A DNA stretch of 51,061 bases, from assembly GCA_029062165.1 (NCBI GenBank), contig JAIDQQ010000002.1:1-51061 (forward strand), in the 5' to 3' direction. Positions 42,124 to 50,749 of the stretch are shown piece by piece (position 1 is the stretch's first letter; every line of letters begins with the position of its first letter). This DNA is from Ruminococcus sp. (GTDB lineage Bacteria > Bacillota > Clostridia > Oscillospirales > Ruminococcaceae). The notes below the pieces were generated by a model. The model did not search any database. It was given only the letters and a program-made list of their open reading frames with translations, and was not told where the DNA came from. The translations under genes and the position numbers were made by a program.

Positions 42124-42263
42124 TAAAAGTTTGGCAGGAGATATCCCTGAAGCAGTTATGGATTTGTACTGTTCTGAAATGCATTTATTAATAAATTGTC
42201 AGGCAGTAGAGTAGAGATTTTACTTCCGTAAGATTCAGTGCTTTAATGAAAGGAAGGATAAAT

Positions 42264-43421
42264 TTGAATAAACAGCACAAAAATTATCTGATTAGGTTTC
42301 TTAGGTGTTTATTTAGCTTTTTGTCTGAATACGTACCCATAAGAAAAAATCGTATTGTTTGCTATAGTTTTAATGGTGGACAGTACTCTTGCAGTCCTAA
42401 AGCAATTTCAGAGTATCTGGAAAAAAAATATCCTGAAAAATTTGAAATAATATGGGCATTTAGAAAAAATACATCTGTTGAAAAAAATAAGATGCTTAAT
42501 AAATTTACCGTTGTTCCATATAACTCTTTACGTTTTCTTTATTATTATGCGAGTGCAAAATTTATTATTACTAATATTTATCCCTATCAGCTTCTTAAAA
42601 CAAAATCCGGACAGATTGTCATTGATACATGGCATGGTGGTGGGGCGTATAAGGTAGCTGGATTTGACCTGAATAATAAAAATCAAGATAATAAAAAATT
42701 GCTTAGTGAAATGGAGTTTAATACTAAAAATATCAGTCTTTTTATCTCCAGTAGCAAAATGTTTACAAAACATTTTATCAGGAGTGGATTGAGATTTAAA
42801 GGAAAAGTATTAAAAACCGGCTTACAGCGAAATGACATCTTTTTTTTGTCTCCGGAAGAAAAGGAAAAAATAAAACAGAAAACATTTAAGAAAATAGGAC
42901 TTGAAAAAAACACTCATTTTTGTCTTTATGCACCTACATGGAAATATGACGAAAAATATCCTTTTGTATTTCATGCCAAGACTTTAAGCAAGGCTTTGGA
43001 ACAACGTTTCGGCGGAAAATGGGTTATAGTTACCAGAATGCATCATTTAGCTAAAAATAAGATTAATGGAAACGTAATTGACGCAAGCAACTATCCGGAT
43101 ATGCAGGAATTGTTGCTTTCCGCTGATTTTCTTATATCTGATTATTCGTCAGCAATCTGGGATTATTCTCTTACTCATAAACCATGTCTTCTTTATACTT
43201 ATGATTTAAAAAATTATCTGGATAAAAGAAGTATGTATATAGATATTAAAAAATGGGGATTTCCTTTATGTGAAACTTTCGACGAATTAATCAATGCAAT
43301 AGTTACATTTGATGAAGCTGATTTTGTCGAAAGAATGAAATATCATTATAATTTAATGGGTGGTTACGATAAAGGCAATGCCTGTAAGCAACTTGCCGAT
43401 TTTATCTTGAGGCAAATATAA
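42264..43421 (+). CDS. CDP-glycerol glycerophosphotransferase (TagF-like) family protein
   Basis: A 385-residue GT-B transferase of the TagB/TagF family, adding glycerol-phosphate or ribitol-phosphate from a CDP donor to a surface polymer. Family segments: VCYSFNGGQYSCSPKAISEY, IDTWHGGGAYKVAG (catalytic His), LYAPTWKYD, VTRMHH and LLLSADFLISDYSSAIWDYS near the C-terminus. I place the start at TTG 42264 because AAGGAAGG lies six bases upstream; the ATG at 42246 overlaps that site. It suggests the polymer carries polyol-phosphate groups, as in teichoic-acid-like capsules. Confidence 0.85.
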   Translation: MNKQHKNYLIRFLRCLFSFLSEYVPIRKNRIVCYSFNGGQYSCSPKAISEYLEKKYPEKFEIIWAFRKNTSVEKNKMLNKFTVVPYNSLRFLYYYASAKFIITNIYPYQLLKTKSGQIVIDTWHGGGAYKVAGFDLNNKNQDNKKLLSEMEFNTKNISLFISSSKMFTKHFIRSGLRFKGKVLKTGLQRNDIFFLSPEEKEKIKQKTFKKIGLEKNTHFCLYAPTWKYDEKYPFVFHAKTLSKALEQRFGGKWVIVTRMHHLAKNKINGNVIDASNYPDMQELLLSADFLISDYSSAIWDYSLTHKPCLLYTYDLKNYLDKRSMYIDIKKWGFPLCETFDELINAIVTFDEADFVERMKYHYNLMGGYDKGNACKQLADFILRQI

Positions 43422-43498
43422 TTTGATTTGATTTTGCTTTATGTTTAAAAAAATCAGAATTGAAATTATTAATAATCTTATTAGGAGGAAACAGCATA

Positions 43499-44443
43499 AT
43501 GGTTTCTGTTATTATTCCGTCGTATAATCGTAGTGCAACTATAAAACGCTCTGTAGAAAGTGTATTGAATCAGACCTATAAAAATCTGGAAGTTATTGTT
43601 GTGGACGATTGTTCTACAGACAATACAGAAGAAGTTTTAAAAACAATAAATGATTCCCGTCTTCGTTATTTCTGTTTAGATAAAAACAGTGGTGCGTGTA
43701 CTGCAAGAAACAAGGGAATTGAACTTGCAAAGGGAGAGTATATAGCATTTCAGGACAGTGATGATGAATGGCTTCCGAGGAAACTGGAAATTCAGCTGAA
43801 AGCCATGAAAAAATCCGGTGCAGAAGTTTCTTTCTGTAAAATGAAAGATTTAGATTATCCCGATAGCCACCCTTTGTATACTCCGTCCATAAAAAAATCA
43901 GGTATTGTATCTTATAAAACACTTTATACTCTTGTTCCGGTTGGAACACAAGCAATCGTTGCGAAACGAGAGGTTTTTGAAAATGTTAAATTTGATTTTT
44001 GTCTCCGAAAGGCACAGGATGTAGAATGGACTTTCAGAGCAGGTCGCCTTTATAAATTTTATTATGTCAATAAAGTATTAGTTCACCGTTATCTTCAGAA
44101 TGATTCCATCACAATGGGCGGAAAAGCGAAAGCTCTAGAAGCTCACCTTTATATTCTGGATAAATACAGGAATGACAAAAATGAATATCCGGATTTTTAT
44201 GTTTCACGCCTTAAAGTAGTAGGTCATCTTAAGGCATCTAATGGTATCAACCCTTCTGAAGAGTTTTATGAGGTCTATAAGATTAATGGCTCTAAAAAAG
44301 AATTAATAAAATACTATCTCTCAAAAATGGGATTAATTGTACCATGTTATAAACTTTTTGGTATATTCCAGAAATATAAAACTATTAAGGCAAATAAACA
44401 ATTGCTGTCAAGGGAAAAGGCATTGACAGAAAAGAATGTATAA
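43499..44443 (+). CDS. Family 2 glycosyltransferase
   Basis: A 314-residue GT-A enzyme: [20 protein letters not shown], then [14 protein letters not shown] and [17 protein letters not shown] with the DxD-type metal site. Typical of enzymes adding single sugars to the repeat unit. ATG 43499 has AGGAGG ten bases upstream; the reading from 43460 is an artefact of an open upstream frame. Lies between the TagF-like transferase and the polymerase. Substrate unknown. Confidence 0.9.
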   Translation: MVSVIIPSYNRSATIKRSVESVLNQTYKNLEVIVVDDCSTDNTEEVLKTINDSRLRYFCLDKNSGACTARNKGIELAKGEYIAFQDSDDEWLPRKLEIQLKAMKKSGAEVSFCKMKDLDYPDSHPLYTPSIKKSGIVSYKTLYTLVPVGTQAIVAKREVFENVKFDFCLRKAQDVEWTFRAGRLYKFYYVNKVLVHRYLQNDSITMGGKAKALEAHLYILDKYRNDKNEYPDFYVSRLKVVGHLKASNGINPSEEFYEVYKINGSKKELIKYYLSKMGLIVPCYKLFGIFQKYKTIKANKQLLSREKALTEKNV

Positions 44444-44577
44444 TAAATCCTGAATAAAAAAGTTCGTGAAAAATTTTCTTTCCGGTTTTCTGCCATATCA
44501 ATATTTTATATGAACTGTTTATTCTGAAAAATGTCTGCTTACTTCAATCAGATGTCATGAGCAGAAAGAGGTGAAAA

Positions 44578-45771
44578 ATGATTACTAAAAGTAAAATTTT
44601 CAGTAGTAAGTTACTTGTTATTATAATGGAATTAATTTTAATAAGGATTCCTTATTTTGATACGCAGAGAATTGTGCATAAAACATATATGTATGCCAGT
44701 GTGTTATGTGTTGTTTTTTTGTTTCTGCTGACAATTGTGAACGGTTATATCACCAAGCAGTTTATCTGGATTTGTGCATTTTTCGGGATGATGTTTCTAT
44801 CAACATTTCGGGAATCCGGATTGTTATATGAATATATGAGAGACAATTTTTCAAGTCTCGGAGCCTGTCTGTTGTTTTATTTATGGCTGAATAATAATCC
44901 GAAAGTTCTTTTTAAAGCGGTGTCAGTTCTGCAGGTTTTTGTATATATTAATCTGCTGACTATTATAATGTTTCCGCATGGTTTGTATAGTACACCTAAT
45001 TATGATGCAAACTGGTTTTTAGGATATAAGAATATTCAGATTAGAACAATATTGCCGATTGTCGGAATTTCAATTATCAGCTCATATTATAAATATAACA
45101 GATGTAATTTTAACGTTATATTGCTTATTTTATGTTCCCTGCTTACATTTATCCTGAATGGTTCTTCGACAAGTATTGTAGGATTTGCAATTTTTCTGTT
45201 GCTTTTTATAATATATAAAAACAGAAAGTTGCCTAAAATATTTTCTTTGAAAAACGGAATTATTGTTACAATATTGTTTTTTGTATTGATTGTTATTTTA
45301 AAAGCACAGTATTTATTTGATTTTTTTATTGAAGATATATTGCATAAAAATTTGACATTTACAGGCAGAACTATTATATGGGAGAGGGTATTACGTTTAA
45401 TTTCTCAAAAACTAATGTTAGGATATGGGTATTTGACAAGTGACCATTATGTTCATTTACTGAAAAGTCCTTTTTTTACACATCCTCATAATTATATTTT
45501 GTATGTAATGATGAATGGTGGTCTGGTTTTAACAGCAATTCTTCTGATAGGATATGGTTTTGCAAATAAAACTCTGAAGGCAACCCGTGACAGCATATAT
45601 AGCAAGACAATATTATTTGTATTGTTTTCATTTCTTATTATGGGTCTTACTGAAGCTATAACAGGTACAATTCTCTTATATCCTGTACTTATTATGGCTA
45701 TGGAAGCTGATAAAATACTAAAAGGTGAAAGTAAAAAAATACAGATAAAAAGGAGAATGAAAATTAAATAA
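44578..45771 (+). CDS. O-antigen/capsule polymerase (Wzy-like) membrane protein
   Basis: A 397-residue protein with about ten to twelve hydrophobic helices (ASVLCVVFLFLLTIVNGYI, VILLILCSLLTFILNGSS, GIIVTILFFVLIVILKA). One large loop contains NLTFTGRTIIWERV and HPHNYILYVMMNGGL, the Arg/His pattern of O-antigen ligase/polymerase family proteins. It would polymerise flipped repeat units on the outer membrane face. AGAGGTG precedes the ATG. Its stop overlaps the flippase start by one base. The 134 bases before it show nothing I recognise. Confidence 0.82.
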   Translation: MITKSKIFSSKLLVIIMELILIRIPYFDTQRIVHKTYMYASVLCVVFLFLLTIVNGYITKQFIWICAFFGMMFLSTFRESGLLYEYMRDNFSSLGACLLFYLWLNNNPKVLFKAVSVLQVFVYINLLTIIMFPHGLYSTPNYDANWFLGYKNIQIRTILPIVGISIISSYYKYNRCNFNVILLILCSLLTFILNGSSTSIVGFAIFLLLFIIYKNRKLPKIFSLKNGIIVTILFFVLIVILKAQYLFDFFIEDILHKNLTFTGRTIIWERVLRLISQKLMLGYGYLTSDHYVHLLKSPFFTHPHNYILYVMMNGGLVLTAILLIGYGFANKTLKATRDSIYSKTILFVLFSFLIMGLTEAITGTILLYPVLIMAMEADKILKGESKKIQIKRRMKIK

Positions 45772-47213
45772 TGAGTAAAAATTCAAACGTTAAAAAAAAT
45801 TTTGCTTATCAGATGATGTATGAATTACTGATTTTGATTCTTCCGTTTGTAACTTCCCCTTATATAGCAAGGGTAATCGGTGCGGACGGCGTTGGCAATT
45901 ATTCTTATACCTATACAATTGCAAACTATTTTGTATTGTTTGCTATGCTTGGTATAAAAAATTACGGAAACCGTGCAGTTGCACAGGCAAGAGACGACCA
46001 GAACAAACTAAATGTTACTTTTTCAAATATACTGTTTGTTCATGTTGTTGTATCGCTTATATGCTGTATTTGCTATATTCTTTATATATTGTTATTTGCA
46101 ACAGAAAAAGTTTATTCATTGATACAATTTACTGTTGTAATCGGTGCTTTGTTTGATATAAGCTGGTTTTACTTTGGAATTGAAAAGTTTAAGCTTACTG
46201 TATTACGAAGCACGATTATTAAAATTGTTAATGTAATATGTATTTTCTTATTTGTTAAAGACAGCGATGACCTGTGGGTTTATTGTCTGATAATGGGACT
46301 TGGAAGTCTCATATCACAGCTATCTCTGTGGGTAGTGCTTCGAAAATATGTTCGTATATTAAAACCGGATAAAAACAGTATAAAAGTTCATTTGAAACCT
46401 ATGCTTGTTTTATTTCTGCCGGTTATTGCAATCAGCCTGTATAAGTATATGGATAAAATTATGATTGGTATGCTTAGTAGCAAAACACAACTTGGATTTT
46501 ATGAGAATGCAGAAAAAGTCGTTAATATGCCTGTATCTATTATTGGTTCATTCGGAACTGTTATGCTTCCTAAGATGTCTAATCTGGCTTCAAAATCAGA
46601 TGATAAAACTGCTATGAGTTATATATCACAGTCTATGCGTTATATAATGTGTCTTTCATTTGCGTTGTCATTCGGAGTAGCCAGTATTGGTCAGACATTT
46701 GCACCGGTTTTCTGGGGAGATAAGTTTATCGCTTCCGGACCGTTAATTGTCGGACTTTCCTTTACTATTCCTTTTATGTCATATGCTAATATTATCCGCA
46801 CACAATATCTGATACCGCACTCCCATGATAAAGAATACCTTACTTCTGTAATTGTTGGTGCTGTATGTAATATCATTCTGAACAGTATTCTGATTCCTGT
46901 ATATGGTGCAATGGGTGCAACAATCGGAACGCTTTTCGCTGAAATAAGTGTATGTCTTGTGCAGGCATTTGTTGTAAGAAAAGAACTTCCGGTTTTGTCA
47001 TACTGTAAAGAAGCATTTATATTTTTGATTACAGGGATTGTCATGTTCTTTATTGTATGGAATATCGGTCGTGTAATGAATGCAAGTGTCAGTGTACTGA
47101 TATTGCAGGTACTTTGTGGTGTTGTAGTATATGGAATTACTGCATTTATAATTTTTTATCGCCGTAAGGATGCTATGCTGATGAATGTGATACAAAAATT
47201 AATAAAGCATTAA
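45771..47213 (+). CDS. Polysaccharide flippase (Wzx/MVF family)
   Basis: A 480-residue protein with about 12-14 helices, exporting lipid-linked repeat units across the membrane. Starts NFAYQMMYELLILILPFVTS and PYIARVIGADGVGNYSYTYT, the classic Wzx opening, and has GIEKFKLTVLRSTIIKIVNV and YGAMGATIGTLFAEISVCL later. Last gene of the polysaccharide operon, overlapping the polymerase stop by one base (TAATG) and followed by a terminator. Confidence 0.93.
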   Translation: MSKNSNVKKNFAYQMMYELLILILPFVTSPYIARVIGADGVGNYSYTYTIANYFVLFAMLGIKNYGNRAVAQARDDQNKLNVTFSNILFVHVVVSLICCICYILYILLFATEKVYSLIQFTVVIGALFDISWFYFGIEKFKLTVLRSTIIKIVNVICIFLFVKDSDDLWVYCLIMGLGSLISQLSLWVVLRKYVRILKPDKNSIKVHLKPMLVLFLPVIAISLYKYMDKIMIGMLSSKTQLGFYENAEKVVNMPVSIIGSFGTVMLPKMSNLASKSDDKTAMSYISQSMRYIMCLSFALSFGVASIGQTFAPVFWGDKFIASGPLIVGLSFTIPFMSYANIIRTQYLIPHSHDKEYLTSVIVGAVCNIILNSILIPVYGAMGATIGTLFAEISVCLVQAFVVRKELPVLSYCKEAFIFLITGIVMFFIVWNIGRVMNASVSVLILQVLCGVVVYGITAFIIFYRRKDAMLMNVIQKLIKH

Positions 47214-47232
47214 CATATGTTATATTTAAACT

Positions 47233-47254
47233 GACCGCTCCGGCGGTCTTTTTT
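47233..47254 (+). terminator. Terminator of the polysaccharide operon
   Basis: GACCGC-TCCG-GCGGTC (47233-47248) followed by TTTTTT: a strong rho-independent terminator directly before the next promoter. Confidence 0.88.
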
Positions 47255-47255
47255 G

Positions 47256-47284
47256 TTGACTTTTTTGTAATATTATGGTAAAAT
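47256..47284 (+). promoter_or_regulatory. Promoter of CAT-like gene
   Basis: TTGACT (47256-47261), 17-bp spacer, TAAAAT (47279-47284), 36 bases before the start codon. Confidence 0.75.
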
Positions 47285-47320
47285 ATTATTGGATTAAATA
47301 AAATTTGGAGGGTTAAAAAT

Positions 47321-47950
47321 ATGTCTGATAAATATAAAGTAATTGACGAAAAAACATGGAACAGAGCTATACATTGTAGTGTTTTCAGAAACAGTATTGA
47401 ACCGTCATTTTGTGTGACGTTTGAGGCGGATATAACAAATTTTAAACGTTCTATCAAAGAAAAGAAACTTTCTTTTACTATGGCTATGGTATATGCGGTC
47501 TGTAAGTGTGCGAATGAAATTGAAGCCTTTCGATACAGATTTCTGGACGGAAAAGTAGTTTTATTTGATAAAATAGATACTGCTTTTACGTATCTGAACA
47601 AGGATACGGAACTTTTTAAAGTAGTCAACGTACCTATGCTTGACAATCTTCAAGAATATTGTAATTCAGCATTAAAAACGGCAAACGAACAGAAAGAATA
47701 TTTTACCGGACCTTTAAAGAATAATGTATTTCAGTGTTCGTCGATGTCGTGGGTTAAGTATACACATATTTCGCATACGATTTCCGGCAATAAAGATAAT
47801 GCCACACCTCTTTTTGACTGGGGAAAATATTACGAAAAAGATAACAGAATAATGATTCCGATTTCTGTTCAGGCACATCATTCTTTGGTGGATGGTCTGC
47901 ATATAGGACAGTATGTGGAAAAATTACAGAAATACTTTAATGAATTTTAA
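47321..47950 (+). CDS. Chloramphenicol acetyltransferase (CatA-like) family protein
   Basis: A 209-residue CoA-dependent acyltransferase of the classical CAT fold, close to the usual 210-220 residues. FSFTMAMVYAVCKCANEIEA-like helix (about 50-70), the FRYR segment, and the catalytic motif HHSLVDGLHIGQY near the C-terminus (His186-His187, Asp191) are present. The true substrate may not be chloramphenicol, since many chromosomal Clostridial homologues are untested. GGAGG precedes the ATG. No mobile-element genes flank it, which argues for a resident gene. Confidence 0.85.
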   Translation: MSDKYKVIDEKTWNRAIHCSVFRNSIEPSFCVTFEADITNFKRSIKEKKLSFTMAMVYAVCKCANEIEAFRYRFLDGKVVLFDKIDTAFTYLNKDTELFKVVNVPMLDNLQEYCNSALKTANEQKEYFTGPLKNNVFQCSSMSWVKYTHISHTISGNKDNATPLFDWGKYYEKDNRIMIPISVQAHHSLVDGLHIGQYVEKLQKYFNEF

Positions 47951-47971
47951 TTTTAAATAACAGGTACTTTT

Positions 47972-48457
47972 ATGGACAAGAAAACAAAAATTCTATTCGG
48001 GTATCGGATAAGTAATGCGGAGTGTTGTACATACGGTGATGATGACGGCTTCTTATTTGAGATATACAATGACGGTACAGGCATATATAATAAATATGTT
48101 GTAGAAAATGTTATTACAAAAAGCAGATATTTCAAAGTAAGTGATAAGACTGTTACTGAAATAAATGTCGTACTTGACAAATATAAAAACAAAATACGTT
48201 TACTTAGTAAAAATATTGATAACGGTTCAGATGATGGGTGTTTTAATATATTCCAGTTCCGAAAAAAGAAGATAAATACGCTTAATATTGACGAACATGA
48301 AATATCATCTCTTGCCAATCCTGTCTATTACATTAAATATCATCATGTTATTATGCAGGAAAATCTGATAATGAAGATATTCAATGAAATATGTTCTGTT
48401 TTAAGAAAAAATCATGCCATACGCCTGAAACTTGAAAGTGTGTTTATACCACCATGA
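47972..48457 (+). CDS. Uncharacterised protein
   Basis: A 161-residue cytoplasmic protein with a mixed beta/alpha appearance (GDDDGFLFEIYNDGTGIYNK; VLDKYKNKIRLLSKNIDNGS). It lacks signal peptide, membrane segment or motif I recognise. It follows the CAT-like gene by 21 bases. The ribosome site is weak (ACAGGTAC), so expression may be low. Confidence 0.6.
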   Translation: MDKKTKILFGYRISNAECCTYGDDDGFLFEIYNDGTGIYNKYVVENVITKSRYFKVSDKTVTEINVVLDKYKNKIRLLSKNIDNGSDDGCFNIFQFRKKKINTLNIDEHEISSLANPVYYIKYHHVIMQENLIMKIFNEICSVLRKNHAIRLKLESVFIPP

Positions 48458-48552
48458 CTTTAAGGAAGAAATATGAAATTTATAGTACTTTGGATTCATT
48501 GGAGCATGGGTTATAAATCAAGTAAAAATAATCTTAAAGGAGTGATTGAAAT

Positions 48553-48765
48553 ATGCCATATATTACAGTTGAAAGCGGTGCATTATCCGACGAACAAAAA
48601 GAAGAACTTATCCGACGACTTACGGAAGTATCTTCCGAAATAATGAACGTACCTAAAGAATTTTTCGTGACTACAATCAAAGAAGTATCAGATAAGAATT
48701 TCGGTATCGGAGGAAAAACAATCGACAAAGTTAAGGAAGAATATATGCAGAAAAAAGGTGTATAA
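48553..48765 (+). CDS. 4-oxalocrotonate tautomerase family protein
   Basis: A 70-residue tautomerase-superfamily subunit. After removal of the initiator Met, the N-terminal proline (MPYITVESG) is the general base. VPKEFFVTTIKEVSDKNFGIGG carries the residues usual for oligomeric 4-OT/DmpI enzymes. Substrate unknown. AAGGAG precedes the ATG. The stop overlaps the next start (TAATG). Confidence 0.9.
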   Translation: MPYITVESGALSDEQKEELIRRLTEVSSEIMNVPKEFFVTTIKEVSDKNFGIGGKTIDKVKEEYMQKKGV

Positions 48766-49130
48766 TGGAAAAGGTTATTACTATAGATAACTGGTGGGAC
48801 GGAACACTTTCAGGACTTGCATATTATAATAATATAGTTTGTATATATGAAAGAATATTTGATGATATTGTTGACGAATGGAGCAATGAATATTTTCTGA
48901 CACCAATTGACCCAGAAGCAGAAAAAAGAATATTAGATGATTGGGAATTATGGAAAAATGCAGTGTATAATAATACATTTGATAAATATTATAGCAGTAA
49001 ATCATATGATGTTATTGACAGTGAATTAAAAAAGTCTGATAAGTACCATATTTACAGAAAAAAAGCAAAATTTTATGGGAAATTCGAAACGGGATTTATT
49101 CCGGTTGAATATTTCGTGGAGTGGTTTTAA
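48765..49130 (+). CDS. Uncharacterised small protein
   Basis: A 121-residue acidic, aromatic-rich protein (ITIDNWWDGTLSGLAYYNNI; PEAEKRILDDWELWKNAVYN). I do not recognise the family. It shares one base with the tautomerase stop, so translation is coupled. No membrane helix. An immunity-protein-like composition is noted, but there is no toxin nearby. Confidence 0.65.
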   Translation: MEKVITIDNWWDGTLSGLAYYNNIVCIYERIFDDIVDEWSNEYFLTPIDPEAEKRILDDWELWKNAVYNNTFDKYYSSKSYDVIDSELKKSDKYHIYRKKAKFYGKFETGFIPVEYFVEWF

Positions 49131-49143
49131 ATTATCAAAACAA

Positions 49144-49171
49144 AAAGACTGATAAATAAATATCAGTCTTT
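49144..49171. terminator. Hairpin terminator between converging genes
   Basis: 11-bp arms AAAGACTGATA (49144-49154) and TATCAGTCTTT (49161-49171). T-tracts on both strands are short; it best serves the minus-strand TSCPD gene. Confidence 0.7.
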
Positions 49172-49177
49172 CGGGGA

Positions 49178-49438
49178 TTATGCGTTTTTCTGCGATTCGT
49201 AAGCCTCACGGACTGCAACACATAACTGGTCAGCACATGAAGTAGGTTTCATACCGCAAGTATTTCCCTTTACTTTCGCTTCAATCTGTTCTACCGTCCA
49301 GCCGTCTACGAGTTTTGAAATAGCTTTCAGATTACCGTTACAACCGCCATTGAATACGATATTTGTTATGACATCGCCATCTATATCGAAACTTATTTCC
49401 TTTGAACAGACTATTTTAGTCTTGTATGTGTATCTCAT
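49178..49438 (-). CDS. TSCPD domain protein (TIGR03905 family)
   Basis: An 86-residue protein: MRYTYKTKIVCSKEISFDID, the FNGGCNGNLKAISKLVDGWT segment and the C-terminal TSCADQLCVAV (the TSCPD motif region). The domain also occurs at the end of some ribonucleotide reductases; stand-alone versions are uncharacterised. Several conserved cysteines suggest metal or redox chemistry. GGAGG precedes ATG 49438; the long upstream extension to 49576 covers the promoter. Confidence 0.9.
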   Translation of the reverse strand: MRYTYKTKIVCSKEISFDIDGDVITNIVFNGGCNGNLKAISKLVDGWTVEQIEAKVKGNTCGMKPTSCADQLCVAVREAYESQKNA

Positions 49439-49468
49439 GCCGAAAACCTCCTTAATAATTATATAAAA

Positions 49469-49497
49469 ATTATACACTTTTTTTAAAAACTTGTCAA
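49469..49497 (-). promoter_or_regulatory. Promoter of TSCPD gene
   Basis: Minus strand TTGACA (49497-49492), 17-bp spacer, TATAAT (49474-49469). Confidence 0.82.
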
Positions 49498-49520
49498 CAT
49501 AATTTTTAAAAAATTTCCAT

Positions 49521-49549
49521 TTGACAAACTCACGGAAATATGTTATAAT
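49521..49549 (+). promoter_or_regulatory. Promoter of DUF2798 gene
   Basis: TTGACA (49521-49526), 17-bp spacer, TATAAT (49544-49549). It gives a leader of about 130 bases. Confidence 0.85.
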
Positions 49550-49572
49550 TATTAAAATCAAACGCAAACGAC

Positions 49573-49662
49573 ACACGTCTTACCTATGGGTATGTAAATC
49601 TGATTACGGAACGTTTTTCCCTGACCGGATTGCAACCTTTCGGCGAGATGTGTTATTTTTTT
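49573..49662 (+). promoter_or_regulatory. Structured leader with terminator-like stem (attenuator/riboswitch candidate)
   Basis: ACACGTCTTACC (49573-49584) pairs with GGCGAGATGTGT (49642-49653) in a 12-bp stem with one mismatch and two wobble pairs. TTATTTTTTT follows directly. The enclosed 57 bases hold small alternatives (TACC/GGTA, GTAA/TTAC, GGAA/TTCC). A closing stem plus T-run ahead of the ribosome site is the layout of a transcriptional attenuator. I do not recognise a known riboswitch class. Confidence 0.5.
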
Positions 49663-49685
49663 GCGTAAAAACAGGAGGATATTTT

Positions 49686-50258
49686 ATGCCACAAAGTAAA
49701 TTTCAACGAATGATGTTCGCCCTTATTACCGTAATAATTACGGTACACGCCTATGTTTTCTATAGTCTGTACGTCATAAACGGAAGTATGTTCATGAACA
49801 TAACCGGCGAATCGGGTGTTATAAAAGCTATCAACGCTATGGGTGGAGTTGCAGTTTTAGGGAAAAATGTTCCGATATGGGCGGTAGTACTTATTGAGTT
49901 TGTATGTGCATATGTTCTCGAAATTCTCGTAGGAAGTCCTTTATCATTTAAGTTGGCGTGTAAAGTTTTCAATCCGGCAGAGACACACCCTGTAATGTTT
50001 GAGACCTCTATTATTTGTGCTACAGTAGGTATTATGTGTCCGGTAATGAGTTTTATTGCGGCAATACTCTACTATCCATACGGAATGACGGATTTCAATA
50101 TTTTCACGCTCCTTGCGAACTGGTTAAAACTCGTATGCTATAACTTTCCATTTGCGTACTTTTCGCAGTTATTTTTCATTCAACCGCTTGTCAGAACCAT
50201 TTTCAAGAAAATTTTCGTCAGAAATCCTGTTCCGGAACATGAAGAAGTCCATGCATAA
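49686..50258 (+). CDS. DUF2798 family membrane protein
   Basis: A 190-residue protein with four hydrophobic helices: MMFALITVIITVHAYVFYSL, WAVVLIEFVCAYVLEILVG, MFETSIICATVGIMCPVMSF and a C-terminal segment near LVCYNFPFAYFSQLFFI. The two-fold repeat of this pattern is typical of DUF2798 proteins, whose function is unknown. GGAGG precedes ATG 49686. Expression likely depends on the structured leader upstream. A terminator follows. Confidence 0.82.
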   Translation: MPQSKFQRMMFALITVIITVHAYVFYSLYVINGSMFMNITGESGVIKAINAMGGVAVLGKNVPIWAVVLIEFVCAYVLEILVGSPLSFKLACKVFNPAETHPVMFETSIICATVGIMCPVMSFIAAILYYPYGMTDFNIFTLLANWLKLVCYNFPFAYFSQLFFIQPLVRTIFKKIFVRNPVPEHEEVHA

Positions 50259-50278
50259 AATTTAATACATAAATTTAC

Positions 50279-50308
50279 AGCCCGAAATCAATGTATTTCG
50301 GGCTTATT
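50279..50308 (+). terminator. Terminator after DUF2798 gene
   Basis: 10-bp arms AGCCCGAAAT (50279-50288) and ATTTCGGGCT (50295-50304), followed by TATTTTAATT. Confidence 0.85.
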
Positions 50309-50312
50309 TTAA

Positions 50313-50501
50313 TTACTGGTTTTTCTTGTCTTTATTGAGGTGAGTTGTTGATAAGCATAAAAATGTAGAACCTAAGCAAAAATTTGCAATCCAATTATTC
50401 CCGTTCTTATTGATTATGCCTATAATACCGCTTATGTAAAAGCATACCGATGCAATCAGAAAACATATAAATGATATTTTTTCATTATTATTCTTTTTCA
50501 T
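50313..50501 (-). CDS. Small two-helix membrane protein
   Basis: A 62-residue protein with two hydrophobic helices (ISFICFLIASVCFYISGIIG; WIANFCLGSTFLCLSTTHL) joined by a short Asn-rich turn. ATG 50501 is preferred because GGAGG lies five bases upstream; the extension to 50513 overlaps that site. Unknown function. The inverted repeat at 50574-50695 lies just upstream. Confidence 0.6.
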   Translation of the reverse strand: MKKNNNEKISFICFLIASVCFYISGIIGIINKNGNNWIANFCLGSTFLCLSTTHLNKDKKNQ

Positions 50502-50573
50502 TGTTTCCTCCATAAATTACAGTTTATATTATGTTCAGACCTTCTAACAGCATAGCTATTCCACCAACTATAA

Positions 50574-50695
50574 ATAATAGACCTCCTCGGAAACTAATAA
50601 TTTTTCAAATCATTCTACACTGGTTGATATGGAATTTTGAAATTTCAAGATGTAAACAAATATTTCGTAGCTGAGTTTCCGAGGAAGTCTATTAT
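50574..50695. repeat. MITE-like element with 22-bp terminal inverted repeats
   Basis: Left end ATAATAGACCTCCTCGGAAA plus CT (50574-50595) and right end 50674-50695 are inverted copies with one mismatch in 22. The 78-bp interior has no open frame. The size and ends fit a nonautonomous miniature transposon; no clear target duplication is visible. Confidence 0.6.
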
Positions 50696-50742
50696 ATTGC
50701 ACTTAATTTGCGTTCAATATAGAAATACATATTAAGTGCAAT
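50696..50742. repeat. 12-bp inverted repeat (hairpin) abutting the MITE-like element
   Basis: ATTGCACTTAAT (50696-50707) and ATTAAGTGCAAT (50731-50742), perfect arms, 23-base loop. It directly follows the right end of the larger inverted repeat and precedes the stop of the last gene. No T-tract, so it is not a standard terminator. Confidence 0.55.
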
Positions 50743-50749
50743 TATAACT

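Noticed and set aside
42110..42214. 34-codon frame after the GT4 gene (MSNHNKSLAGDIPEA...)
   Set aside because: It starts inside the GT4 gene without a ribosome site and resembles no known small protein; probably chance.
47321..47950. Acquired chloramphenicol-resistance gene
   Set aside because: The family call is sound, but there is no transposon or plasmid context and substrate cannot be inferred from the fold alone.
49550..49685. Known riboswitch (TPP, purine, c-di-GMP, THF, preQ1)
   Set aside because: The conserved core sequences of these classes are absent or in the wrong order, so only an unnamed leader structure is claimed.
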